Assembly (NCBI GenBank): GCA_024641095.1
Contig: JAHEDR010000001.1
Location: forward strand, 260,387-324,386
Direction: 5' to 3'
From: Rhodoluna sp.
GTDB lineage: Bacteria; Actinomycetota; Actinomycetes; Actinomycetales; Microbacteriaceae
DNA length: 64,000 nucleotides
The first letter of the stretch is position 1; each line of letters starts with the position of its first letter. Below the pieces are notes generated by a model that saw only the letters and a list, made by a program, of their open reading frames with translations, was not told where the DNA came from and did no database searches. A program made the translations under genes and the position numbers. This document shows positions 38,965 to 48,791 of this stretch, one piece after another.

Positions 38965-40107
38965 ATGGCTAAAGCAAAGTTCGCTCCAAAGCGTCTACTG
39001 ATCGTTCACGCGCATCCTGACGACGAAAGCCTGTTCACCGGGCACGTCATTGCCGAGCGCTTGGCTGCAAAGGCCGAGGTTGCCGTTTTTACTTTGACCA
39101 GGGGTGAGCGCGGCAAGGTAAAGCTTGATGAACTAAAAGGCCTAGAAGGTAACTTGGCTGCAATGGGCTCATTCCGTGCGGCAGAGTTGCACGAGGCGCT
39201 TCGCGCTTACGACTCAACTGGCGGTCAACTTCAGCATGCTTTCGCCGGAACCCGCGCTTATCTAGATTCTGGAATGCGCATCAACGCTTTTGGTAAGCCA
39301 ATCAAGCCAAAGAACATTGACGAGCTAGCGCTATCTGCTGCCGCAACCAATGTCATTGCCGACGACATCGTGGCAAAGATTTTGGAATTCAAGCCTGATG
39401 CAGTTTTGACCTACAACAGCCGCGGTGGTTTTGGTCACCCAGACCACAAGATGGCACACGACGCAACTGCAATGGCTGTGCGCAAGGTTGCCAAGAAGCG
39501 TCGAGGTCGTGCACCAAAGTTTTGGGTAATTGCAGAGCCTCGCGAGAGATTCGATGCGGAAATTGGAAACGCAAAGACCGCAGTAATCAAGAAGGCCGCT
39601 CTAGAAGCCCACGCAAGTCAGGTGGCGGTTAACGCCGAAACCTATTCTGTGGTTCCAGGCAAAGAAATTCGTTATGACCGCCCAGAGCGACTACGCCTTT
39701 CGTCACCAAGCATTTTTGTTGGCGTTAGATCAGCATTCACTTTCTTATGGGCAATGCCGCTTGGCGTTCTGCTAGCTCTTGCGGGCACAATGATGCACCA
39801 GGTCAAGGCTGCAGATGCAAACCAGACTCCGGTTGGGCTGATCGTTGCACTAATCATGACCGCTTCGCTAGCGGTGTCGCTGCGACTTTTGCGCAGAAGC
39901 CGCGGAGCTCTTTACCTTGTAACTGCCACGCTGGCTGCCACTGTTTTATGGCTAGCGCAGCGCCAACCTGGGGGAGAGCTATTCATTCCAGGCAACGATG
40001 CTGGGACCATTTGGGCTTACGGATCTATTGGTATTTGTGCCCTGGTAATCATGTTTCCAAAAATCCAACCTGGGGCGTGGCGCCGAAGTTCACGCGGCCA
40101 TCGTTAA
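38965..40107 (+). CDS. PIG-L family deacetylase with C-terminal transmembrane region
   Basis: LLIVHAHPDDESLFTGHVIAERLAA, GGFGHPDHKMAHDATAMAV; hydrophobic C-terminal third. Confidence 0.9.
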   Translation: MAKAKFAPKRLLIVHAHPDDESLFTGHVIAERLAAKAEVAVFTLTRGERGKVKLDELKGLEGNLAAMGSFRAAELHEALRAYDSTGGQLQHAFAGTRAYLDSGMRINAFGKPIKPKNIDELALSAAATNVIADDIVAKILEFKPDAVLTYNSRGGFGHPDHKMAHDATAMAVRKVAKKRRGRAPKFWVIAEPRERFDAEIGNAKTAVIKKAALEAHASQVAVNAETYSVVPGKEIRYDRPERLRLSSPSIFVGVRSAFTFLWAMPLGVLLALAGTMMHQVKAADANQTPVGLIVALIMTASLAVSLRLLRRSRGALYLVTATLAATVLWLAQRQPGGELFIPGNDAGTIWAYGSIGICALVIMFPKIQPGAWRRSSRGHR

Positions 40108-40136
40108 ACTAGAGATAGTTCCCGAAAGGATTTCCA

Positions 40137-40457
40137 TTGACTTATGTAATCGCGCTTCCTTGCGTTGATGTAAAAGACAAGGCATGTATTGAAGAGTGCC
40201 CGGTTGACTGCATTTACGAGGGTGACCGCATGCTTTACATTCACCCCGATGAATGTGTTGACTGTGGCGCCTGTGAGCCGGTTTGCCCTGTTGAGGCTAT
40301 CTACTACGAAGATGACTTGCCTTCACAGTGGGCCGATTACTACAAAGCCAATGTTGAATTCTTCAGTGAGATTGGTTCTCCAGGCGGTGCCGCCAAGGTT
40401 GGCCTAATCAAGTCTGACCACGCAGTTATCACCGCACTTCCTAACCAGGCCCAATAG
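40137..40457 (+). CDS. fdxA: Ferredoxin (7Fe-8S/FdxA type)
   Basis: CVDVKDKACIEECPVDCIYEG...DECVDCGACEPVCPVEAIYYEDD; TTG start. Confidence 0.95.
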   Translation: MTYVIALPCVDVKDKACIEECPVDCIYEGDRMLYIHPDECVDCGACEPVCPVEAIYYEDDLPSQWADYYKANVEFFSEIGSPGGAAKVGLIKSDHAVITALPNQAQ

Positions 40458-40477
40458 GCTCCTCAGGAATATAGGAA

Positions 40478-41596
40478 ATGTTTGATCGCCTGCCCGAGTA
40501 TCCGTGGGAACAACTAAAGCCTTATTCGGCTAAAGCTGCTCTTCACGTGGGCGGTGCGGTAGACCTATCGGTTGGTTCACCGGTTGACCCAACCCCCGCA
40601 ATCATTCAAGATGCTCTGAACGCATCTTCAAACGCACCGGGGTATCCATCAACCGGCGGCTCACCAGAATTCAAAGCTGCTGTAGTGGAATGGTTTGAGC
40701 GTCGTCGTGGGGTTTCTGGTTTGAAGCCAGAACAGGTTATGCCAACTATTGGCTCTAAGGAATTGATTTCTTGGTTGCCATTACTAATGGGGCTTGGTCC
40801 TGGCGATGTAGTGGTGCAGCCAAAGGTTGCTTATACCGCTTACGTGGTTGGTGCAGCGCTTTGTGGCGCAGAGATTATTTCTGAAGATGATCCAGCTAAG
40901 TGGCCCGCCAATGCCAAATTGATTTGGATCAACTCACCGGGTAACCCGGATGGTCGGGTGCTTGATGTGCACGAAATGAAGGCCGCAGTAGATCGCGCAC
41001 GTGAACTTGGTGCTTTGTTGGCCAGCGACGAATGCTACGCAGAACTTGGTTGGGGTCAGTGGAGTGACAAATTAATCCCAAGCGTTCTAGACCCTAGAGT
41101 TTGCGGCAATAGCCATGATGGCGTGCTTGCGGTCTACTCACTAAGCAAGCAATCAAACATGGCCGGTTACCGTGCGGCTTTTGCGGTTGGCGAAGCATCG
41201 CTCATTAAGGGTCTAGTTAATCTGCGCATGCACTCGGGTCTAAACACCCCGGGTCCGGTGCAGCGAGCAATGGTGGTTGCGCTCGGCGACGAAGAGCACG
41301 TTGCAGTAGAAAAAGAGATTTACCGCGAGCGTCGCGAGGTGCTACTTGAGGCGGTTCGCGCCTACGGTTTCAGCGTTGCCGAAAGCCAGGCCGGCTTGTA
41401 CCTCTGGGCAACCCTTGGCGAAGACTGCTGGAAGACCGTTGACAGAATGGCCGATCTGGGCATCGTGGTTGTCCCTGGCACCTTCTATGGCGAATCCAGC
41501 ACCGATTTTGTGCGGTTTTCAATCACCGCAACCGATGACAAAATTGCCGAGGGAGCGCGCAGGTTGCGCGATGCCATAGGCTTGTCAAAGGCCTAA
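40478..41596 (+). CDS. dapC: Succinyldiaminopimelate transaminase
   Basis: Class I/II aminotransferase, YSLSKQSNMAGYRAAF; conserved position after fdxA. Confidence 0.88.
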   Translation: MFDRLPEYPWEQLKPYSAKAALHVGGAVDLSVGSPVDPTPAIIQDALNASSNAPGYPSTGGSPEFKAAVVEWFERRRGVSGLKPEQVMPTIGSKELISWLPLLMGLGPGDVVVQPKVAYTAYVVGAALCGAEIISEDDPAKWPANAKLIWINSPGNPDGRVLDVHEMKAAVDRARELGALLASDECYAELGWGQWSDKLIPSVLDPRVCGNSHDGVLAVYSLSKQSNMAGYRAAFAVGEASLIKGLVNLRMHSGLNTPGPVQRAMVVALGDEEHVAVEKEIYRERREVLLEAVRAYGFSVAESQAGLYLWATLGEDCWKTVDRMADLGIVVVPGTFYGESSTDFVRFSITATDDKIAEGARRLRDAIGLSKA

Positions 41597-41634
41597 ACAG
41601 GGCTAAAGCACAATACAAAGCAGTAGGAGCTTCG

Positions 41635-42924
41635 ATGACCTCGAGCGATAAAGTCACAGTAACTTACGGTGAAATCACCGCAGACCTTCCGGTTATCTCA
41701 GCCGTTGATGGGCACGATGCAGTTGATATTTCAAAGTTCACCTCACTAACCGGACTTACCGCATACGACCAGGGTTTCGTAAACACCGCATCTACCAAAT
41801 CTGCAATTACTTTCATTGATGGTGAAAAGGGAATTCTTCGCCACCGCGGTTACCCGATAGAGCAGCTTGCTGGTTCTAAGTCATTTCTTGAAACCGCCTG
41901 GCTTCTGATTTACGGTGAGCTGCCAACTCCAGCACAGCTTTCAGATTTTGAAGAAAAGATTCGTCGTCACACATTGGTGCACGAAGACCTAAAGAATCTT
42001 TTCCACGCAATGCCACAAAATGCCCACCCAATGGCGGTTTTGGCTGCTGGGGTTTCAGCGCTTTCAACTTTCTATCAGGACTCACTAGATCCACACGATC
42101 CAGAGCAGGTTGAGCTTTCAACCATTCGCCTTCTTGCCAAGCTTCCTGTGCTTGCTGCTTACGCTCACAAGAACAGCATGGGCCAGGCCCTGCTTTACCC
42201 AGACAATTCACTTTCATATGTAGAAAACTTCTTGCGTTTGAACTTTGGCAACATGGCCGAGGAATACGCGCAAAACCCAGTGGTAACCAAGGCACTAGAC
42301 ACCTTGCTGGTGCTGCATGCAGACCACGAACAGAACTGTTCTACTTCTACCGTTCGTTTGGTTGGTTCAAGCCAGGCAAACCTATTCGCATCAATCTCTT
42401 CAGGAATCAACGCGCTGTTTGGTCCGCTTCACGGTGGAGCTAACGAAGCGGTTCTTGAAATGCTTCAGCACATTCAAGATTCTGGTGAGAGTGTGCAGGC
42501 ATTCATTCAGCGTGTGAAAAACAAAGAAGACGGCATTCGCCTAATGGGTTTTGGTCACCGCGTTTATAAGAACCTTGATCCACGAGCGCGCATTGTTAAG
42601 GCAACCGCCGACCAGGTTCTTGCAGAGCTAGGCGTTAACGATCCACTCCTTGAGATTGCCAAGGAGCTTGAGGCGGCAGCTCTGGCAGATTCTTACTTCC
42701 AGGAGCGCAAGCTTTATCCGAACGTAGACTTCTACACCGGCGTGATCTATAAGGCTCTTGGATTCCCACCACGTATGTTCACTGCACTATTTGCAATGGG
42801 ACGTCTGCCTGGTTGGATTGCCCACTGGCGTGAAATGAATGTTGATCCGGCAACCAAGATTGGCCGCCCTCAGCAGATTTATGTTGGTGAGCCAGAGCGT
42901 CAGCTCAAAGGGTTTTTCGGCTAG
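41635..42924 (+). CDS. gltA: Citrate synthase
   Basis: GILRHRGYPIEQLA, LHADHEQNCSTSTVRLVGSS, GPLHGGANEAVLEML, MGFGHRVYKNLDPRA. Confidence 0.96.
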   Translation: MTSSDKVTVTYGEITADLPVISAVDGHDAVDISKFTSLTGLTAYDQGFVNTASTKSAITFIDGEKGILRHRGYPIEQLAGSKSFLETAWLLIYGELPTPAQLSDFEEKIRRHTLVHEDLKNLFHAMPQNAHPMAVLAAGVSALSTFYQDSLDPHDPEQVELSTIRLLAKLPVLAAYAHKNSMGQALLYPDNSLSYVENFLRLNFGNMAEEYAQNPVVTKALDTLLVLHADHEQNCSTSTVRLVGSSQANLFASISSGINALFGPLHGGANEAVLEMLQHIQDSGESVQAFIQRVKNKEDGIRLMGFGHRVYKNLDPRARIVKATADQVLAELGVNDPLLEIAKELEAAALADSYFQERKLYPNVDFYTGVIYKALGFPPRMFTALFAMGRLPGWIAHWREMNVDPATKIGRPQQIYVGEPERQLKGFFG

Positions 42925-42926
42925 TT

Positions 42927-42952
42927 AATTTTTGGTAAGCCAAAAAACTTTT
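42927..42952. terminator. Possible bidirectional terminator between convergent gltA and rsmD
   Basis: TTTTTGGtaagCCAAAAA, short AT-rich stem. Confidence 0.4.
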
Positions 42953-42963
42953 GTGATTGGTGG

Positions 42964-43539
42964 CTACGCCACCTTCAACAACCAGTAAACGGTTGTGTCA
43001 CCATACGACTTTTCTTCGTCGAGTTCAAAACCACTAGGTAGTTCCAGGTCGTCCGAACGACTCGAACGCTCCACCATGACAACAGCATTTTTGCTGAGTC
43101 GTGGAGACAGTGCCGTCAAGTTTGCAATAACTTCCTCGTTGGTCACTTCATAAGGAGGGTCAATAAAAACCAAATCGTATTCTGCGGTGTCAGCACTTAG
43201 GAATGCAGAAACTGGTTTGTGAACCACTTTGATTAGCGCCTCAAAGAAACCTTCTTTTTCCAGTGCTTTACGAATCGTGGTTGAGTTGGTGCTGCACACC
43301 GCAGCAGCCTTGCCATCTTTTTCAACCAAGACTGCTGAGTTCGCGCCGCGGCTAATCGCTTCAAGTGCCAGCGCACCGGTGCCGGCATACAAATCCAACA
43401 CTCTTGCGTTTTCGATTAAGTCACGCGAAGCAAGTCGATTAAAAATAGATTCGCGAATTCTGTCGCTAGTCGGGCGGGTTGATTTGGCTGGGCTGGCGAG
43501 TTGTCTCGAACCAGCAATGCCACCAATAATTCGTGTCAT
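42964..43539 (-). CDS. rsmD: 16S rRNA (guanine966-N2)-methyltransferase
   Basis: MTRIIGGIAGSRQLASP..TRPTSDRIRESIFNRL, FIDPPYE. Confidence 0.95.
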   Translation of the reverse strand: MTRIIGGIAGSRQLASPAKSTRPTSDRIRESIFNRLASRDLIENARVLDLYAGTGALALEAISRGANSAVLVEKDGKAAAVCSTNSTTIRKALEKEGFFEALIKVVHKPVSAFLSADTAEYDLVFIDPPYEVTNEEVIANLTALSPRLSKNAVVMVERSSRSDDLELPSGFELDEEKSYGDTTVYWLLKVA

Positions 43540-43590
43540 AACTTGCCCAGCCTACCGTCAGTGGCCGCGCCTACAGGCGAAGATAGAGGC

Positions 43591-45792
43591 ATGCTGCTTC
43601 CGCTTGAACCACTTGACCGCGTGCTGGGTGACCGCACCGCTAAGTCATTTGCCAAGCACCTGGGCCTTCGCACGGTGGCAGATTTACTCACTCATTTTCC
43701 ACGCCGATACTCAACCAGAGGTGAGCTAACGCCAATTAGCGAGATTCCACTGGGGGAGCCGGCCACTGTAGTTGCCGACATCGTTGAGGTGCGCGAGCGC
43801 CGCATGAAGGGCAAGAACGGCAGCATCTTAGAAATTCGCATCACCGATGGTCACGGTTTCATGACCCTGTCGTTCTTCAATCAGTCCTGGCGGCAAAAAG
43901 AACTCCGCCCGGGGTCGCGAGGACTGTTTGCCGGCAAAGTCAGCAGCTACCAGGGAAAGCTTCAGCTTGCCCACCCTGACTACGAGCTATTTCCCGATGA
44001 AATCTCCGACGAAGATGCCAAGCGTTGGGCCGAACTTCCGATTCCTATTTACCCAGCTGCCTCGGCAGTTACCACGTGGGCCATTCAGCGTTCTATTGGT
44101 GTGATTTTGGACACCTTGGCACCAATCACCGATGAGCTTGGCTCTGAGATTGTGAAGCAAAATAATTTGCTAAGTCTTAACGAAGCAATTAAGAACATTC
44201 ACCGACCAGAAAAGCATTCCGACTGGCATGCAGCTCGCGAGACACTTAAATTTCACGAGGCCTTTGCGTTGCAGGCAACTTTAATCAAGCGTCGCGCAGA
44301 GAACCATCACATCGCAGCCACTCCAAGAGTGGCCTCAAGTTCAAAGTTGCTGGCAAAGTTTGATGCTTCGCTACCTTTCACTTTGACCAAAGGGCAAATT
44401 TCAGTTGGGCAAGATATTTCAGACGACCTAGCTAAGCCGCACCCAATGAACAGATTGCTTCAGGGTGAGGTTGGATCGGGTAAGACTTTGGTTGCACTGC
44501 GCGCCATGATTACAGTTGCCGATGCCGGTGGCCAATCCGCCTTGCTTGCACCTACCGAGGTCTTGGCGGCTCAGCACTTCAAGTCAATTGAAAAAACACT
44601 TGGTGAAGACCTAGCTAAAGAACTTGGCCTCACGCTTCTCACTGGGCAAATGAATGTCGCAGACCGTAAACGGGCATTGCTTCAAATGGTCAGTGGTAAG
44701 GCACAGATCGTGATTGGCACTCACGCCCTGATCGCCGAAAAAGTTGAATTTCTAGATCTTGGTTTAATCATCATTGATGAGCAGCACAGGTTTGGTGTTG
44801 AGCAAAGAGAAGCTCTTCGCCTAAAGGGTAAGTTGCCTCCGCATGTTCTAACTATGACCGCAACTCCTATTCCTCGCACGCTTGCAGTTACCGTGTTTGG
44901 TGATCTTGATGTTTCTACTCTCACCGAACTTCCAGCGGGTCGTCAGGGCATCACATCTCACGTCGTGCAACTTTCACAACCTTCGTTGGTTGCAAGAACC
45001 TGGCAACGTATTGCCGAAGAAGTTGCCAATGGTCGCCAAGCATTTGTGGTTTGTCCGCGTATTGATGAGGACGACCCGGGTGTAGAACTAATTGAATCCG
45101 GAGGCGCCGCCGACGAAGAGCCAACTTTCCTTGACGGTTCCGATGACCAGGCTGCAGAGTTTGCAAAGAAGCCAAAGCAGCCATTAGCTTCGGCGATCGG
45201 CATGACCGAATCTCTGCGAAGTGTGCCAGCGCTATCGGGCTTAGTAATTGAAACTTTGCACGGCCGAATGAGTTCCGAAGAAAAAGCCGATGTGATGGCC
45301 AGATTTGCGGCCCAAGAAGTTGACGTTTTGGTTTCAACAACTGTCATTGAAGTTGGCGTAGACGTACCCAACGCAACAGTGATGGTAATTCTTGATGCCG
45401 ATCGTTTTGGTGTCAGCCAACTTCACCAGCTTCGCGGTCGCGTTGGTCGCGGTGGCAATGCGGGCCTTTGTCTTTTACTCACCTCTGCCGAAGAAGGTTC
45501 CTTGGCGCTCGAGCGAGTCAATGCCGTAGCAAAAACTCTGGACGGTTTTGAACTAAGTGAGATTGACCTAGAGCTTCGTCGCGAGGGAGATGTTCTTGGT
45601 CAATCGCAATCTGGTGGCAGATCTAGCCTGAAGCTGCTTCGGGTATTGAAAGATGCGGCCCTGATTCAAAAGGTCAGGTCACAGGTTGAGGAACTTATGG
45701 CTGCCGACCCAACACTAGAAAAACACCCAGATTTGGCAGAATCTTTGGCTCGTTTAGACCAAGATCGTCAAGCCAACCTAGCCAAGGGGTAA
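43591..45792 (+). CDS. recG: ATP-dependent DNA helicase RecG
   Basis: LLQGEVGSGKTLVALRAM, IIDEQHRFGVEQREALRLKG, RFGVSQLHQLRGRVGRG. Confidence 0.96.
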   Translation: MLLPLEPLDRVLGDRTAKSFAKHLGLRTVADLLTHFPRRYSTRGELTPISEIPLGEPATVVADIVEVRERRMKGKNGSILEIRITDGHGFMTLSFFNQSWRQKELRPGSRGLFAGKVSSYQGKLQLAHPDYELFPDEISDEDAKRWAELPIPIYPAASAVTTWAIQRSIGVILDTLAPITDELGSEIVKQNNLLSLNEAIKNIHRPEKHSDWHAARETLKFHEAFALQATLIKRRAENHHIAATPRVASSSKLLAKFDASLPFTLTKGQISVGQDISDDLAKPHPMNRLLQGEVGSGKTLVALRAMITVADAGGQSALLAPTEVLAAQHFKSIEKTLGEDLAKELGLTLLTGQMNVADRKRALLQMVSGKAQIVIGTHALIAEKVEFLDLGLIIIDEQHRFGVEQREALRLKGKLPPHVLTMTATPIPRTLAVTVFGDLDVSTLTELPAGRQGITSHVVQLSQPSLVARTWQRIAEEVANGRQAFVVCPRIDEDDPGVELIESGGAADEEPTFLDGSDDQAAEFAKKPKQPLASAIGMTESLRSVPALSGLVIETLHGRMSSEEKADVMARFAAQEVDVLVSTTVIEVGVDVPNATVMVILDADRFGVSQLHQLRGRVGRGGNAGLCLLLTSAEEGSLALERVNAVAKTLDGFELSEIDLELRREGDVLGQSQSGGRSSLKLLRVLKDAALIQKVRSQVEELMAADPTLEKHPDLAESLARLDQDRQANLAKG

Positions 45793-45814
45793 TCTGCTCG
45801 GCTAACCTAGAGCA

Positions 45815-46327
45815 ATGCCTTCAATCGCGGTTTATCCAGGATCTTTTGACCCAATCACTTTGGGCCACCTAGACATTGCTGCACGCGCAGCAAACCTTTT
45901 TGATGAACTCCATGTTCTAGTGGTGCACAACCCGGCCAAAGCGCCGCGTTTTTCAAGTGAAGAGCGAGTTGAACTAATTCGAGCCAGCTTGGCTGAACTC
46001 AAGGTATCGGGTCCAGCAAAAATCACCGTTGACACCCTTGATGGCGGACTATTGGTGAATTACTGCAAGATGGTAGGCGCTACCGCGTTGGTTAAGGGGT
46101 TCCGAACCAGCGTTGATCTTGACTATGAACTTCCTATGGCCCAGGTAAACCGCGATCTTGCTGGGGTTGAGACCGTGTTCATACCTGCAGATCCCGTGCA
46201 TGGCCACGTCTCGAGCTCACTGGTGAAGCAGGTTGCCGATCTTGAGGGACAAATAAATAAGTACGTTTCCGAGGCCGTGGCATGCGCCCTGACTACATCG
46301 GTGGCTAATCGAAAGGCGCAGGGCTAA
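45815..46327 (+). CDS. coaD: Phosphopantetheine adenylyltransferase
   Basis: AVYPGSFDPITLGHLDIAARAANLFDELHV. Confidence 0.96.
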   Translation: MPSIAVYPGSFDPITLGHLDIAARAANLFDELHVLVVHNPAKAPRFSSEERVELIRASLAELKVSGPAKITVDTLDGGLLVNYCKMVGATALVKGFRTSVDLDYELPMAQVNRDLAGVETVFIPADPVHGHVSSSLVKQVADLEGQINKYVSEAVACALTTSVANRKAQG

Positions 46328-46845
46328 TGGCTGCGAATACCGAATACCAGGTTGCCGTTCATGACCTCATGCACAAGCCGGGGCAGATGCGCGAACTGAA
46401 GCTGGATATCGTGACCCCAGACCAGATGGGCGAGGGCATTGCCCTTATTCCAAAGGGTGCCGAACTGGACCTAGATGTGCGTTTGGAGTCGGTTCACGAG
46501 GGAATTCTGACCACCGGTGAGGTTTTTGTGGACGCCGATGCCGAGTGCAGCAGGTGCCTGGAGCCCCTAACTGTCCCAGTTGAGGTGGATTTTCAGGAAC
46601 TTTTCGCCTATTCTTTAACCAACGAGGATGAGCATGTTGTCGAAGACGAGCAAATCGATCTTGAACAAATCATCCGTGACGCGGTAGTACTAAATCTTCC
46701 GTTCCACCCACTTTGTAGCACTGACTGTTTAGGTCTATGCCCAGATTGCGGTGTGAAGATGGCTGACAATCCGCACCACGTGCACGAAGCTCCGGTTGAT
46801 TCCCGATGGAGTGCACTGCAAAGCTTTACGAAAAAGGAAGAGTAA
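46327..46845 (+). CDS. YceD/DUF177 family protein
   Basis: [33 protein letters not shown]; precedes rpmF. Confidence 0.93.
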   Translation: MAANTEYQVAVHDLMHKPGQMRELKLDIVTPDQMGEGIALIPKGAELDLDVRLESVHEGILTTGEVFVDADAECSRCLEPLTVPVEVDFQELFAYSLTNEDEHVVEDEQIDLEQIIRDAVVLNLPFHPLCSTDCLGLCPDCGVKMADNPHHVHEAPVDSRWSALQSFTKKEE

Positions 46846-46849
46846 GTCC

Positions 46850-47053
46850 ATGCCAGTACCAAAGAGACGCCTATCTCGTGCACGTACCCACGCACGTCGT
46901 TCACAGTGGAAGGCCGCTGAAGTAACTTTGGTGAAGACCATTGAGAACGGTAAGACCGTTTACTCAATGCCTCACCGCGCGAAGCTTGTTTCAGACTCAG
47001 CCGGCAACGCGCTGTTCCTTGAGTACAAGGGCCGCAAGGTCGCCGACGCCTAA
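46850..47053 (+). CDS. rpmF: 50S ribosomal protein L32
   Basis: [22 protein letters not shown]. Confidence 0.96.
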   Translation: MPVPKRRLSRARTHARRSQWKAAEVTLVKTIENGKTVYSMPHRAKLVSDSAGNALFLEYKGRKVADA

Positions 47054-47069
47054 AACTTTCTAAGTCGCG

Positions 47070-47741
47070 ATGAACCTCAACGTTCTATGCACTCGCTTAG
47101 GCGTTGACATCGAGCCTCAACTGCTCGAACTCGCACTTACCCACCGCTCTTATTCATATGAGAACGGCAACACTCCCAACAACGAACGTCTCGAATTTCT
47201 CGGGGACTCGGTGTTGGGTTTTGTCGTTACGGCACACATTCACGATTTGCTGGTTGAACTTCCTGAAGGCGAGTTAACCAAGGTAAAGAACGCCGTGGTT
47301 TCGGCGCGTGCACTTGCCGCGGTTGCAGCCAAACTTGGCTTGGGAGAATTTCTTCGCCTGGGCAAGGGTGAAGAGCAAACTGGTGGTCGCACCAAGCTAA
47401 ATCTGCTGGCCGATTCTTTCGAGGCAATTCTTGGAGCCGTTTATGTTTCAAAGGGTCTTGATGAGGCGCGAGGTTTAGTTGAGCGTTTTGTATTTCCTCT
47501 TCTTGAAGACACCGATGCCCTTCGCGAAAACAGCGATCCAAAAACTACACTTCAAGAAAGAATTCAGGAGCAGGGCAAAGCCGCTCCGGTTTATGAAACA
47601 ACTTTTGAAGGCCCAGATCACGATCGTGATTTTCACGCCAAGGTCAAGGTAAACGACTTGGTTATTGGTGAAGGTGACGGCAAGTCTCGCAAGGGCGCAG
47701 AAACCGAAGCCGCAATTAACGCGCTAGCAAATCTAAAGTAA
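47070..47741 (+). CDS. rnc: Ribonuclease III
   Basis: NNERLEFLGDSVLGFVV, C-terminal dsRBD. Confidence 0.96.
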   Translation: MNLNVLCTRLGVDIEPQLLELALTHRSYSYENGNTPNNERLEFLGDSVLGFVVTAHIHDLLVELPEGELTKVKNAVVSARALAAVAAKLGLGEFLRLGKGEEQTGGRTKLNLLADSFEAILGAVYVSKGLDEARGLVERFVFPLLEDTDALRENSDPKTTLQERIQEQGKAAPVYETTFEGPDHDRDFHAKVKVNDLVIGEGDGKSRKGAETEAAINALANLK

Positions 47742-48671
47742 ATGCCTGAACTGCCAGAGGTTGAAACCGTACGCGCAGGCCTTGCTCCGGCGCTTACCAA
47801 TGCCACAATCACAGCGGTTGATGTGTTGGACGTTCGTTCGCTAAAGCGCCACCCGGGTGGCCCTAAGGACTTTGCTCAAACACTCATTGGCTCCAAGGTG
47901 CTTGGTGTAGTTAGACGTGGAAAGTTCCTCTGGCTTCCGCTGGAGGTAAAAGGCGAAAAGCGCAGCCTTGCTTTAGTTGGGCACCTTGGCATGAGTGGCC
48001 AAATGTTATTGCGCAGACCAACTGACCCAGAAGATAAATTGACCCGCGTGGTGATTCACCTAATCACCACTAAAGGTAAGCCAATGGAATTTAGGTTTAT
48101 TGATCAGCGCATCTTTGGTTCGCTGGCGATTGACGAACTTCAACCAACCGCAGATGGCAAGCCTGGCGGATACAGCGCCGGAGTTGGCAAAGGTAAGTCT
48201 TGGCAAAACCAAATACCCATGCAGGCCGCTCACATTACCCGTGACCCACTTGATGTTGATTTTGATGAGGACTTCGTTCTAGCCAAGTTTCAGAAAAAGA
48301 ACTCGGGCATCAAACGCGTGCTGCTTGATCAGCAGACCCTGAGTGGCATCGGAAATATTTACGCCGATGAAGCCCTTTGGCGAGCCAAACTACATTACGA
48401 CCAGCCGGCTGCCAGCCTAAAGCCGGCAAAGGCCAAGGAACTTTTGGCACACGTTCGGGACATCCTTGCCAAGGCCGTATCTGAGGGCGGCACGAGCTTT
48501 GATGAGCAGTACAAGAATGTAAACGGCGAGAGCGGTTATTTTGCCGTTTCACTGAATGCCTACGGAATGACCGGGTTGCCCTGTGCCAGATGCGGTCGCC
48601 CCATCAAACGAGAAAATTGGATGAATCGCGGGTCTCATTTCTGCCCAAATTGCCAGAAACTCAAGGCTTAG
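47742..48671 (+). CDS. mutM: Formamidopyrimidine-DNA glycosylase
   Basis: MPELPEVETVRAGL, GIGNIYADEALW, C-terminal zinc finger CARCGRPIKRENWMNRGSHFCPNCQ. Confidence 0.97.
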   Translation: MPELPEVETVRAGLAPALTNATITAVDVLDVRSLKRHPGGPKDFAQTLIGSKVLGVVRRGKFLWLPLEVKGEKRSLALVGHLGMSGQMLLRRPTDPEDKLTRVVIHLITTKGKPMEFRFIDQRIFGSLAIDELQPTADGKPGGYSAGVGKGKSWQNQIPMQAAHITRDPLDVDFDEDFVLAKFQKKNSGIKRVLLDQQTLSGIGNIYADEALWRAKLHYDQPAASLKPAKAKELLAHVRDILAKAVSEGGTSFDEQYKNVNGESGYFAVSLNAYGMTGLPCARCGRPIKRENWMNRGSHFCPNCQKLKA

Positions 48672-48791
48672 CGACCGCTCCAGCGCCCAGGGGCTATCGG
48701 TGTGGCAAGCGACCCCTTGGAAATAAGGTATTTTTGATAGTCGCGGCATTTGGTCCGCAATCAAATAATCGGCGAAGGCGGGGGAGTTAGC

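Noticed and set aside
41876-42295. 139-aa minus-strand ORF over gltA
   Set aside because: Antisense to a strongly conserved citrate synthase; no family resemblance.
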